Assembly (NCBI GenBank): GCA_002296975.1
Contig: DBIS01000240.1
Location: forward strand, 1-39,612
Direction: 5' to 3'
Source of the DNA: Deltaproteobacteria bacterium UBA796
GTDB taxonomy: Bacteria; Myxococcota_A; UBA796
Length of the DNA: 39,612 nucleotides
Position numbers and translations under genes: made by a program. The notes under the pieces are model-generated. The model ran no database searches, was not told the origin of the DNA, and worked only from the letters and a program-made list of their open reading frames with translations. Positions 1 through 7,779 of the stretch are shown in pieces. Each line of letters begins with the position of its first letter. The first letter of the stretch is position 1.

Positions 1-81
1 TGAGCGCCCACCCTCTCGCGTGTCCTCATCCTCTCCATCGCGCTGCCAAGGAGGCTTCCCACCATTTCCGTTCTTATTCAT
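1..81 (-). CDS. 5' end of a gene running off the left edge (product unknown; weakly HflK-N-like)
   Basis: On the minus strand an ATG at 81-79 opens a frame with no stop to the window edge, 27 codons long. It begins 9 bases after the TAG of the upstream phosphoesterase gene, so it would be the next gene of the same operon. The visible peptide is rich in Gly, Asn, Pro, Trp and charged residues (it starts MNKNGNGGKPPW). This is the kind of low-complexity, Trp-containing leader found at the N terminus of HflK proteins, but so short a piece cannot settle identity. No strong Shine-Dalgarno sequence precedes it. It could also be a chance frame. Confidence 0.35.
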   Translation of the reverse strand, partial: MNKNGNGGKPPWQRDGEDEDTREGGRS

Positions 82-90
82 GGCTGCGCT

Positions 91-801
91 CTAACGACCC
101 GGCCGCCTCTCTGCGCGTACTTGGGTGTCGTTTCGTAGATCTTTCAACACCACAGCATCAGTTCCATAGACCCAACCTGCGCGTGGATGTGCCATCGGTG
201 GCCCGAGCCCACCCGGATTTATCACCAAACAGTTCCCAACTTGCCCAACCCCGTGGGCCTCGTGAATATGCCCAAAAACCGCCACACCTGACATCGCTTC
301 CAGTCGCTCCGCCACCGCCTTTGACCCCACGTGAGCCCCAGACGGTAGCCGATCAAAGTCCGTATTGAGCGCTGGACAATGACTGAGCAAAATATCGGCG
401 ACCGGCAACTTAAGCGTCCGCACATCCGCCTCATCCCACTCATAGCAAAAGCCCATTTTATCTGGTCCAGCACCACCGATTCCCGCGACCACCAAGCCAC
501 CCACAGTCCGACTGCTACCATCGATATTTCCTGAAAAACTCAAGCTCGGGTGATCATGATTGCCTGGCACATATAAAATCTCAACACCCAGGCCCGCCAC
601 AGTCTTAAAAACCCGGTCGACCGCCAGCAAATACTCCACGCGACGCTCATTATTTTGCTGATGACCCCGCCCCGCACAACAAAAGTCGCCGACCAACAAC
701 ACCCCATCTAATTTTGGCCCAGTGGCCAAAGCATCGAGAACTGTATCGAGCAGAGGCCAACTGGCGTGAATATCGCCAATGACCCCAAATACTGCGCTCA
801 A
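91..801 (-). CDS. Calcineurin-like metallophosphoesterase
   Basis: A 236-residue protein with the full motif set of the calcineurin-like phosphoesterase superfamily: GDIH near residues 9-12, GD at 38-39, GNHD at 80-83, a His at 141 (SHCP) and GHIH at 177-180. These residues bind the two catalytic metals and the phosphate in the family. The NPGG motif at 195-198 is typical of the small YfcE/Rv0805-like and serine/threonine-phosphatase-like members. There is no signal peptide, so it should be cytoplasmic. The substrate (phosphodiester, phosphoprotein or nucleotide) cannot be told from sequence. The ATG overlaps the stop of the upstream small membrane protein gene (ATGA at 801-798), so the two are translationally coupled in the operon that starts with the CbbQ-like ATPase. 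Confidence 0.9.
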   Translation of the reverse strand: MSAVFGVIGDIHASWPLLDTVLDALATGPKLDGVLLVGDFCCAGRGHQQNNERRVEYLLAVDRVFKTVAGLGVEILYVPGNHDHPSLSFSGNIDGSSRTVGGLVVAGIGGAGPDKMGFCYEWDEADVRTLKLPVADILLSHCPALNTDFDRLPSGAHVGSKAVAERLEAMSGVAVFGHIHEAHGVGQVGNCLVINPGGLGPPMAHPRAGWVYGTDAVVLKDLRNDTQVRAERRPGR

Positions 802-1205
802 AGGACGGGCTTTATCTGCATCAAACCGTACACTGTCACGATGATCACCAACTGCACCGCTGCGCCAATCATCAACTTGGATGAGGCTGAGTCACCGTCA
901 ATCACGGCCTGAAGCTCTGGGCCAATCAAGCGCTTGCCGGCCACTTCGACGCCGCCCCAAAAGAGAATACCAGCGATCATCCAAGGGTGAGCAAAGCTGT
1001 GACCACCGGTGATCGCGACGCCAAAGCCAGCCGCATAAATCAGGCGACCCAGCATCAACACGCCGAATTTGTGGTTTTTCGCCATCAGCATGGCCAGACT
1101 TGGTTTTGAAGCTGCGCCCAAAACCGAGAGAATCATCCCAATCAAAGCGGTAAGCACCAAAAGGTGCGCGAGGTTCATGTGCAAATGGTGCATTCCGGTC
1201 GACAT
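798..1205 (-). CDS. Small integral membrane protein, four predicted helices, unknown function
   Basis: A 135-residue hydrophobic protein. Four membrane segments can be seen, at about residues 11-31, 48-66, 72-90 and 108-128. The N terminus is rich in His and Met (HHLHM), and a conserved-looking segment holds Gly-Gly-His-Ser. I do not recognise a named family. The start is supported by an AAGGAGC Shine-Dalgarno just upstream of the ATG at 1205. It lies 26 bases after the VWA gene and overlaps the phosphoesterase gene by four bases, so it is part of the operon. The His/Met cluster could bind metal, which is only a guess. Confidence 0.8.
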   Translation of the reverse strand: MSTGMHHLHMNLAHLLVLTALIGMILSVLGAASKPSLAMLMAKNHKFGVLMLGRLIYAAGFGVAITGGHSFAHPWMIAGILFWGGVEVAGKRLIGPELQAVIDGDSASSKLMIGAAVQLVIIVTVYGLMQIKPVL

Positions 1206-1231
1206 AATTAAGCTCCTTGGCCCCGATTAGC

Positions 1232-3532
1232 CTATCTGGAGGTGAGCCGCCGGTAGATGGTGGGAAGTTGCATGGGTAAAGCGGCAACAGAGTCGATGAT
1301 GATGTAGCCACCCTCCCCGTACATCTCTCGTAGATAGCCCCGCCCATATGGGTCGACGGTGATGCAAAACGGATGCACCCCCGCCGCTTTGGCCTCGGCC
1401 AAGGCCATCTTGGTATCGGCTTGAGCGTATTCATCACTGTATTGATCGCAGCCACAATCAAGCGGCTTTCCGTCGGACAGCAAAATCAAGAGCTTCACCT
1501 TGGCCGGCCCACGCTCAAGCTTGGCCACGGCGTGACGAATCGCCGCACCATCGCGATTTTCCATTTTCCAATTGAGCCTACCTATGCGCTCAGCGACACG
1601 ACCATCCCAAGGATCGTCAAACGCTTTGGCCACATAAAAGGCCACGCTGTGACGGCCAAAACCCGAATAGCCGTAAATCGCGAGCGGGTCCCCCAAGGCC
1701 ACAATGGCCTCTGCAGCCACCACCAAAGCCTCTCGCTCTACATCAATGATTTTTTTGGAAGCCGTATTGATATGTTCGTTTGTCGACGAGGACATATCCA
1801 CCAAAAAAGCAACAGCGACATCCCGTTGGTTTCGGCGCCTCGAACGGTACACACCCGCAGGCCCAGAGACCCCAGCTTTACGGGCCATTCGTGCGGCGAT
1901 CACCGCGTCCATATCGAGCTCCTCACCGTCGGCTAATCCCCGCTTGAAGCGCATGGCCTCCGGCCGTAAGGCCTCGAACGTACGGCGAAGATCCGCAATT
2001 AAGCCACCATATTCGGATATCACGCCCGAAACAAACTCTGCGCTGCCACCGGCCAAAGCAAACTCGCTCACCGTCGTCCAATCGGGCTTATATTCTCCGA
2101 GAATATGGTCCCACTCCGGATAGCGAAACCGGAGAACTTGGGCCTCGGGGTCGACATCTGGGTCGTGACGAAGATCTCGGCCCACCAATCCCACATCATC
2201 CTCTTTCGCCATCGGTCCGCCAGGTGCCTCAAGACGGTCTAAAAAGTCCGACATCTCGGCATAGCTGAGCCCATCAACGTCTTGAGACAACACTGTTTTC
2301 CGTGCACGCTCAATGCCATCTTCTCCACCCAAACGCCGAAGCAAATCAGCCGCCGACGCCTCCACGGCCTTGTCTGCATCGCTCATGGCCTGAGGACGAA
2401 AACCAAAGTCGGGACTCACCATGGGCCCTGTGGCAGAAGCCATCAACCCCCGAATATGGCGATAGCCAGCGACCATCGCCGCCACACTCCCATTGACGCC
2501 AACGCCCCCGGGGTTGTCCGCCAAAACACGGTCCGCCACACCATTCGCTTCCCCATCAGACACCGGCAAACCGTCGAGTTTAGCCGCCACAGCAGCGAGC
2601 GCTTTGTCCACTGCCGAATCACCCCAATTTCCTCGCCCCGTGAGCGCCGAATCCAAGGTGTCAATGCGCCGAGCAACCCCCGGATAGACCAACCGAAGCT
2701 TCGCCTCCACGCGCGCCCGCTCAAAAATCAAAAACAATGCGCTGGCCACCGATGGATTATCAAACCCACGGACCATGCGCTCAAATGGCATTTCATCGGG
2801 CCGGGCCGTCGGCCAGGGACCACTCACCTGGTTGAGATCGATATTCAAAGACCCAAACTCGATAAATCCCGCAGCACGCGCGGTGGCCACCCAGTAGGCA
2901 GTCTCGTCTCGCTCATCGTTAAATATATCGATTCGCTCAGGAAGATAAAGATGTCGGCCATCGGTAAATGCGTGCTCGCCCCCGGGCATTATTCGTACAG
3001 CAGCACCACAATGGGCCTGAGCATACAAACTGAGGGAGCGAATCATGCTCACCAAACTTGTGCCGGTTTTCCCCTCATTCGCCACCACATGGGCGGTCGC
3101 GGACTCCATTTTTAGAAATGCCGACGCCCTTTGAGGCGATGTCTCATGCTGTTGAAGTGCTGTGGCCACAAAAGCGGCCAAGGCGCCGTCGTCAAGGGCC
3201 TCCAACAAGGCGGGCAAATGGGTCGCAATCAACGGCGCCGCCGGGTGCGCCTGCTCCAACACCCCGACCATTATCTGATGAAATCGAGGCCTGTTTTTTG
3301 GCCCAACCGTCGCCAATATGTCCGGAAGCGACTCAGCGAGCGCTCGAGCGACCATAGGCTGACCGGCTGCGACCAACAGTAATCGCGTGTAAACCTGAGC
3401 AACATCAGGCCCCAAAGCCTCGGTGACCGCACGGACATGACGCAGCCACACCCGCGCAGTGCCCCCTCGAGACTGAGACAAATCACGCAAAGCCTGGCGC
3501 GAAATCTGTCGGGTCCACCAAGGCCTCCCCAT
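1232..3532 (-). CDS. NorD/CbbO-type VWA-domain protein
   Basis: A 766-residue protein with a C-terminal von Willebrand factor A domain. The MIDAS metal site is visible as D579-M-S581-S-S583, and a later LLSDGKPLD segment supplies the downstream acidic loop. The long N-terminal part (residues 1-550) is helical and family-specific. This architecture, directly after a CbbQ/NorQ-type AAA+ ATPase, matches the NorQD and CbbQO pairs. In those pairs the VWA protein recruits the ATPase ring to a metalloenzyme client, such as nitric oxide reductase or Rubisco, to remodel or activate it. No norCB, Rubisco or cox gene is in the window, so the client is unknown. Its ATG shares one base with the TAA of the ATPase gene (3532), indicating tight coupling. 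Confidence 0.88.
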   Translation of the reverse strand: MGRPWWTRQISRQALRDLSQSRGGTARVWLRHVRAVTEALGPDVAQVYTRLLLVAAGQPMVARALAESLPDILATVGPKNRPRFHQIMVGVLEQAHPAAPLIATHLPALLEALDDGALAAFVATALQQHETSPQRASAFLKMESATAHVVANEGKTGTSLVSMIRSLSLYAQAHCGAAVRIMPGGEHAFTDGRHLYLPERIDIFNDERDETAYWVATARAAGFIEFGSLNIDLNQVSGPWPTARPDEMPFERMVRGFDNPSVASALFLIFERARVEAKLRLVYPGVARRIDTLDSALTGRGNWGDSAVDKALAAVAAKLDGLPVSDGEANGVADRVLADNPGGVGVNGSVAAMVAGYRHIRGLMASATGPMVSPDFGFRPQAMSDADKAVEASAADLLRRLGGEDGIERARKTVLSQDVDGLSYAEMSDFLDRLEAPGGPMAKEDDVGLVGRDLRHDPDVDPEAQVLRFRYPEWDHILGEYKPDWTTVSEFALAGGSAEFVSGVISEYGGLIADLRRTFEALRPEAMRFKRGLADGEELDMDAVIAARMARKAGVSGPAGVYRSRRRNQRDVAVAFLVDMSSSTNEHINTASKKIIDVEREALVVAAEAIVALGDPLAIYGYSGFGRHSVAFYVAKAFDDPWDGRVAERIGRLNWKMENRDGAAIRHAVAKLERGPAKVKLLILLSDGKPLDCGCDQYSDEYAQADTKMALAEAKAAGVHPFCITVDPYGRGYLREMYGEGGYIIIDSVAALPMQLPTIYRRLTSR

Positions 3533-4344
3533 TAAAAGAAGTCCGCGACCACCGCCTGTATTGTGGCGGCCATATCCGGGTCGTCGGTAAGCGCAGCAGA
3601 CAGTGCGGCGGCGCAGGCCTCTTGTGGGGCGCTACCCTGCGCTATCAACAAGCCTGCATAAATCAGCAAACGGGTCGACACCCCCTCAACCAGTCCCCGG
3701 TCGGTCAGGTTGCGCACCCGGCCAGCGATGCCCACCAATGCTGCGGCGATTTTGATGTCGACCCCAGACTCCGTAACCACCACCTCAGCCTCAATTTCAG
3801 GGGGTGGATAGCAAAAGTCAAAGGCCACAAAACGTTGGCGCGTGGATGGCTTCAGGTCTTTCAATATCGACTGGTAGCCAGGGTTATAGCTGACCACGAG
3901 CATAAAACCTGGGGCCGCATTGAGCACAGCCCCCAGCTTGTCGATGTACAGTTGGCGCCGATGATCGGCGAGTGGATGAATGACCACCATGGTGTCCTTT
4001 CGGGCCTCGACCACCTCATCCAAATACAAAATAGCGCCCATCCGCACAGCCTGAGTGAGGGGCCCATCGAGCCAGACCATCTCATCGCCTTCAAGTACGT
4101 ATCGGCCCACCAAATCACTCGCGCTCAGGTCCTCATGACATGCCACGGTGATCAGCGGGCGATCGAGCTTGTGGGCCATATGGGCAACAAAGCGGGTCTT
4201 TCCGCAACCCGTCGGCCCCTTCAGCAGCACAGGGATCTGCGCCGCATGAGCGCGTTCAAAGCCCTCCACCTCGGCGCCCACGGCAACATAATAGGGTGCT
4301 TTTTCAATCTTAAATACAGAAGCTTCGGGACTAATTTGACGCAT
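3532..4344 (-). CDS. MoxR-family AAA+ ATPase, CbbQ/NirQ/NorQ type
   Basis: A 270-residue AAA+ ATPase. Walker A is GPTGCGKT at residues 43-50 and Walker B is ILYLDE at 105-110. A sensor-like Asn lies in the SYNPGYQ segment and an Arg-containing STRQRF segment follows. The tail after about residue 195 matches the CbbQ/NirQ/NorQ C-terminal domain. The family forms hexamers that work with a VWA partner, here the directly downstream gene, to activate a metalloenzyme. It is the first gene of the minus-strand operon and is divergent from the FHA gene across only 51 bases, so both promoters must lie in or near that gap. Confidence 0.93.
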   Translation of the reverse strand: MRQISPEASVFKIEKAPYYVAVGAEVEGFERAHAAQIPVLLKGPTGCGKTRFVAHMAHKLDRPLITVACHEDLSASDLVGRYVLEGDEMVWLDGPLTQAVRMGAILYLDEVVEARKDTMVVIHPLADHRRQLYIDKLGAVLNAAPGFMLVVSYNPGYQSILKDLKPSTRQRFVAFDFCYPPPEIEAEVVVTESGVDIKIAAALVGIAGRVRNLTDRGLVEGVSTRLLIYAGLLIAQGSAPQEACAAALSAALTDDPDMAATIQAVVADFF

Positions 4345-4395
4345 GCCGACAGACTATCACCCTCCGCTTTGCTACTCTGCTCCAAAGGAGAAAAA

Positions 4396-4959
4396 GTGAG
4401 CCAGCGTTGGTTAAATATCAAGTCCGTGATGGAGTTTTCTGTGACAGTCGATCGCATTGACTTTTTGATGGCAAACCCATCCCCAGTGTTGATCGCCGCC
4501 GAAATCCGCGATGGGAAATTGGTCCCATCCCCCTTGCCGGGGCGAAACTTGACCATGCATCACCTCAACGCGGCCACCATGGCCGAAGCACCACAAACCC
4601 AAACAAGCCCCGTTCGCTTCATGCCCGTCAGGCCGCCCCAAGCCGCCGAGGGCGCACATGGCAGCACATGGTTTAGCGTGGGCAGAACCATCGACAGCGA
4701 AATCGTGATCAACGATTACACCGTGTCAAAACAACATGCACGCATGAAAGAAGACCCGCCAACAGGACAGTTCATCGTCCAGGATTTGGGCTCTACCAAT
4801 GGCAGCTGGGTGAACAAGAAACGCCTTATCAAAGGCGATAGCCGCCCACTCAAAAGTGGAGATGCGTTGCGTTTTGGTCGCCATGTCTTCACTTTTTTGA
4901 ATGCCCGAGATTTTTACGGCTTTCTGAAGGACTTGGCCAGCACCGAGAGCCTTAGTTAA
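4396..4959 (+). CDS. FHA-domain protein
   Basis: A 187-residue protein. I place the start at the GTG at 4396 because a near-perfect Shine-Dalgarno (AAAGGAG at 4384-4390) ends five bases upstream. An in-frame ATG at 4429 has no such site. The C-terminal half is a forkhead-associated domain, a phosphothreonine-binding module, with GR at residues 96-97, the S-x-x-H signature at 111-114 and NGSWVN at 135-140. The first 90 residues are unassigned. Six to nine bases separate it from the aminotransferase gene, so they are probably co-transcribed, although their functions are not obviously linked. No Ser/Thr kinase gene is in the window. Confidence 0.88.
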   Translation: MSQRWLNIKSVMEFSVTVDRIDFLMANPSPVLIAAEIRDGKLVPSPLPGRNLTMHHLNAATMAEAPQTQTSPVRFMPVRPPQAAEGAHGSTWFSVGRTIDSEIVINDYTVSKQHARMKEDPPTGQFIVQDLGSTNGSWVNKKRLIKGDSRPLKSGDALRFGRHVFTFLNARDFYGFLKDLASTESLS

Positions 4960-4968
4960 TGCCCGTTG

Positions 4969-6210
4969 ATGCACCCAAGTCAAATCCTCAACACCGCCAT
5001 TGAAACCCATCACCCCGCCGCGGCAGCTTGCCTGTCAGCCCTGGGGCGGCGCATGTTTTTTCCGATTGGTATTCCAGCCCAGGCCGCACAAGCGAAGTCA
5101 GCCAAAATCAACGCGACCATCGGCCAGCTGACAAACGGCCATGGCGCCGCACTGCCGCTCGCTGCCATCGCGGACCACCTGCGAGACATCAGCCTCGAGG
5201 ACACGACGCTTTATTCACCTCAAGGCGGAAACAAGGCCTTGCGGGCCGCCTGGGGGGAACACCTGGCCAAAAAGGGCGATGGCCCGATGACATCTCCGTT
5301 TTGCACTGTCGGCCTCACCCACGGGCTGAGCCTATTGGCAGACTTGTTTGTCGATAATGATACCGATGTGATTTTACCGAGCCCAGGATGGGGAAATTAC
5401 GACCATATTTTCGGGGTAAAAGCTGGCGGACGCATCCACCGATACCCGGTGTTTGATGACGGAATTTTCGATCCGAACGCCATGAGCACGGCCCTCGAAA
5501 AAATCCAAAATAAAGGGGTGGTCCTTCTCAACTTTCCGGGCAACCCCACCGGATACACCCCCACACCCGAGCAACTGGCCCCGTGGCTTGAGGCGATTCG
5601 CAACTGCGAAAAGCCCATCGTGGTCATCTGCGACGACGCTTACGCTGGATTCGTCTATGAGCCTGGTCACCTCGACCGAAGCCCATTTCACGACCTCGCC
5701 GACGCCGACCCAAATCGGGTGCTGACGGTCAAAGTCGATGGCGCGACCAAAGAACTTTGCTTTTTTGGCGGCCGTGTGGGCTTTGTGAGCTTTGGGACAT
5801 CCGGCGAAGCTGGCCAAGCCCTGGACACCAAAATCAAAGGCATGGCCAGAGCGACCGTGTCCACCGGTCCCGCGGTTTCTCAAGCATTGGTCCTGAGCGC
5901 ACTCAACTCCCCAGACCTCGCGAAACAACAAGCCGACATCTTCGCCCTGAGCCTTAAGCGATACCGCAGTCTCAAACGCTGTTTGGCTGAGGCGAAAATT
6001 GACACCCTCCCATTTAACAGCGGATTTTTCGCCCTCATCCCCGTAAAAGGCGACCCAGAAACCCTGCGCCTCAACCTCTTAAATGACGGTGTCGGCGTGG
6101 TCGCCTTCCCTCAACACGGAGCCATTCGGGTGGCCTTTTCATCGATCGCAAACGACGATATTCCCAAGCTGGTGAACGCCCTCGCCAAACACATTGAGCG
6201 ACAAATATGA
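4969..6210 (+). CDS. Fold-type I PLP-dependent aminotransferase (class I/II)
   Basis: About 413 residues with class I/II aminotransferase features: an SPGWGNYDHIF segment in the large domain, NFPGNPTG, a CDDAYAGF segment with the pyridine-N-binding Asp, the PLP lysine in VDGATKELC (about residue 261), an SFGT-type phosphate-binding region, and a C-terminal RVAFSS providing the substrate-carboxylate Arg. It should be a cytoplasmic amino-acid or keto-acid transaminase; the substrate cannot be assigned. I use the ATG at 4969, and the TTG at 4966 is an equally possible start. No good ribosome site is visible, which suggests coupling to the FHA gene. Its stop overlaps the next ATG (ATGA, 6207-6210), tying it to the sulfatase-like gene. 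Confidence 0.9.
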   Translation: MHPSQILNTAIETHHPAAAACLSALGRRMFFPIGIPAQAAQAKSAKINATIGQLTNGHGAALPLAAIADHLRDISLEDTTLYSPQGGNKALRAAWGEHLAKKGDGPMTSPFCTVGLTHGLSLLADLFVDNDTDVILPSPGWGNYDHIFGVKAGGRIHRYPVFDDGIFDPNAMSTALEKIQNKGVVLLNFPGNPTGYTPTPEQLAPWLEAIRNCEKPIVVICDDAYAGFVYEPGHLDRSPFHDLADADPNRVLTVKVDGATKELCFFGGRVGFVSFGTSGEAGQALDTKIKGMARATVSTGPAVSQALVLSALNSPDLAKQQADIFALSLKRYRSLKRCLAEAKIDTLPFNSGFFALIPVKGDPETLRLNLLNDGVGVVAFPQHGAIRVAFSSIANDDIPKLVNALAKHIERQI

Positions 6211-7673
6211 ACAAACAACTCAAATTAGGCATCCTCATCTTGGTGATGGTCAACATCGCGATTGTGGGCTGGCTTCAACTCAAGGGTGAGCCCGCCTCCA
6301 CCCAGACATCCAAACCAAACCTGCTCGCCGACTTGCTCCAAGACAACACCATGGAAGCGGCGCGCTATGACCTGAGCCAACAGGCTGACACGCTCAACGT
6401 CATCTTGATTTCAATGGACGCCCTCCGCTACGACCGCACATCTTTGAATGGAAAAAATCCAAGCCTCACCCCAAACCTAAGCGCCTTCGCCGACGAAGCT
6501 GTGGTCTTTCACGACGCCACCGCCGCCGCACCATGGACCTTGCCCTCTACCATGTCGATTTGGACCGGCAGGTGGCCCTCTGTTCATCAAATCACAAACA
6601 AACTCTCGCCCCTCTCTGGCGGGAAAATGATCGAAACATCCTTGAGCGCCGGCATTCAGACTTTCCCAGACCTGCTCATTCGGAGCGGGCGTAAAGCTGC
6701 AGGATTTACCGGCGGGGCAGGCGTGCAAGGCAAATACGGCTTTAGCCGCGACTTCGACACCTATTTGGACGACCAATATTTCGGGGGCCTCGACCACGCC
6801 CTCCCTGCTGCACTCGACTGGCTCGCAGATAACGCAGCCTCACCGTTTTTCTTGTTTTTGCACGGATATGATGTGCACGGCCAATACCCACTGGCACAAT
6901 CAAAACGGAGCTCCATCAGCTATTCTGGCGCCCTCGATGGCAGCAAAGAAGAACAGGCAAAACTCCGAGAAAAAGGCTTAGAAAACATCGTCAAGCCTGG
7001 CGACTCCGCGCACCTCAATGGTGAACTCAACGCTGAAGACACTGAATACTTGATGGCTGTTTACGACATCAAGGTACGAGATGCCGACGAGCGGCTGGGC
7101 AGCTTCTTGCCCCGCCTCAAGACCATGGGTTTATATGAAAAATCCGTGATCATCATTGTCTCGGACCACGGCGACGAGTTTATGGAACACGGCGGCATCG
7201 ACCACGGTGCCACCTTGTACCAAGAGCAGCTGCACGTGGTCTCCATGATTCGCTTTCCTGGCTACGGGCGACGACAAAATGTCACCGCCCCCGTCCGCAC
7301 CATCGATATGTTCCCGACTGTGTTTGACGCCCTCGGCATCGAAGGGCCAGCCCGGGTGGACGGGGTGAGTTTGCTCCCCTTGCTTCGGGGTGAAGACCTA
7401 AAACTCGATGTGTACGCGGAGTCCGATTATCGACTGTTCGTCCATCAGCGCATGGTTCGTCAAGGCCCACACAAGCTAATTTTAGACATGCTCGACGGCG
7501 GGCGAGAGTTGTACAACCTGAGCGACGATCCCTCGGAGTCCAAAGACATCAGTTCCCAAGACCCCCGTAGAACCTATGAAATGGAGCAAAATCTTCGCCG
7601 TTGGATGGACACATCAAAGACCAATCCACAAGATTATTTGGGCCTCGAAGAACAGCCCATCCAGATCTTCTGA
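6207..7673 (+). CDS. Membrane-anchored sulfatase/alkaline-phosphatase superfamily hydrolase with Thr nucleophile position
   Basis: A 488-residue protein with an N-terminal hydrophobic anchor (residues 7-25), so the catalytic domain should face the periplasm. Sulfatase-fold landmarks are present: ISMDALRYD (metal Asp71), WTLPSTMSIWTG (110-121), a HGYDVHG segment, SDHGDEFMEHGG, and the C-terminal GxSLLPLLRG. At the place of the formylglycine motif Cys/Ser-X-Pro-Ser-Arg it reads Thr111-Leu-Pro-Ser-Thr. Thr nucleophiles are known in phosphotransferase branches of the superfamily (LtaS-like, phosphoethanolamine transferases), so phosphoester chemistry may be likelier than sulfate-ester cleavage. 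It closes the FHA-aminotransferase-sulfatase unit and precedes the sulfotransferase operon by 106 bases. Confidence 0.87.
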   Translation: MNKQLKLGILILVMVNIAIVGWLQLKGEPASTQTSKPNLLADLLQDNTMEAARYDLSQQADTLNVILISMDALRYDRTSLNGKNPSLTPNLSAFADEAVVFHDATAAAPWTLPSTMSIWTGRWPSVHQITNKLSPLSGGKMIETSLSAGIQTFPDLLIRSGRKAAGFTGGAGVQGKYGFSRDFDTYLDDQYFGGLDHALPAALDWLADNAASPFFLFLHGYDVHGQYPLAQSKRSSISYSGALDGSKEEQAKLREKGLENIVKPGDSAHLNGELNAEDTEYLMAVYDIKVRDADERLGSFLPRLKTMGLYEKSVIIIVSDHGDEFMEHGGIDHGATLYQEQLHVVSMIRFPGYGRRQNVTAPVRTIDMFPTVFDALGIEGPARVDGVSLLPLLRGEDLKLDVYAESDYRLFVHQRMVRQGPHKLILDMLDGGRELYNLSDDPSESKDISSQDPRRTYEMEQNLRRWMDTSKTNPQDYLGLEEQPIQIF

Positions 7674-7681
7674 AAGCCCAC

Positions 7682-7711
7682 TGGGCATACAGAGGCTCTC
7701 AAGGCTATAAT
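7682..7711 (+). promoter_or_regulatory. Probable sigma-70-type promoter for the radical SAM/GyrB-methyltransferase operon
   Basis: A perfect TATAAT hexamer lies at 7706-7711, with TGGGCA (four of six matches to TTGACA) at 7682-7687, giving an 18-base spacer. The -10 box sits inside a palindrome, GGCTA-TAA-TAGCC (7703-7715), which could form an operator or hairpin. It lies in the 106-base gap between the sulfatase-like gene and the radical SAM gene, the only sizeable gap in this plus-strand run. Confidence 0.5.
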
Positions 7712-7727
7712 AGCCAGGGAATATATT

Positions 7728-7743
7728 GGCGTGTTCACACGCC
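7728..7743 (+). promoter_or_regulatory. Leader hairpin GGCGTG-TTCA-CACGCC before the radical SAM gene
   Basis: A perfect six-base-pair inverted repeat with a four-base loop lies about 17 bases after the predicted -10 box and 36 bases before the start codon. It would fall in the 5' leader of the transcript. No T-run follows, so it does not look like an intrinsic terminator. It does not resemble a cobalamin riboswitch, which would be much longer. Confidence 0.35.
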
Positions 7744-7779
7744 GTACGCTTTATTATTGCTCAACCCGTAGGGGCACCC

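Noticed and set aside
3622..4395. Upstream extension of the FHA protein across the CbbQ-like gene
   Set aside because: It runs antisense to a well-conserved ATPase; the GTG at 4396 has a near-perfect ribosome site.
7676..7686. Terminator hairpin GCCC-ACT-GGGC after the sulfatase-like gene
   Set aside because: The stem is only four base pairs and no T-run follows; it overlaps the putative -35 box.
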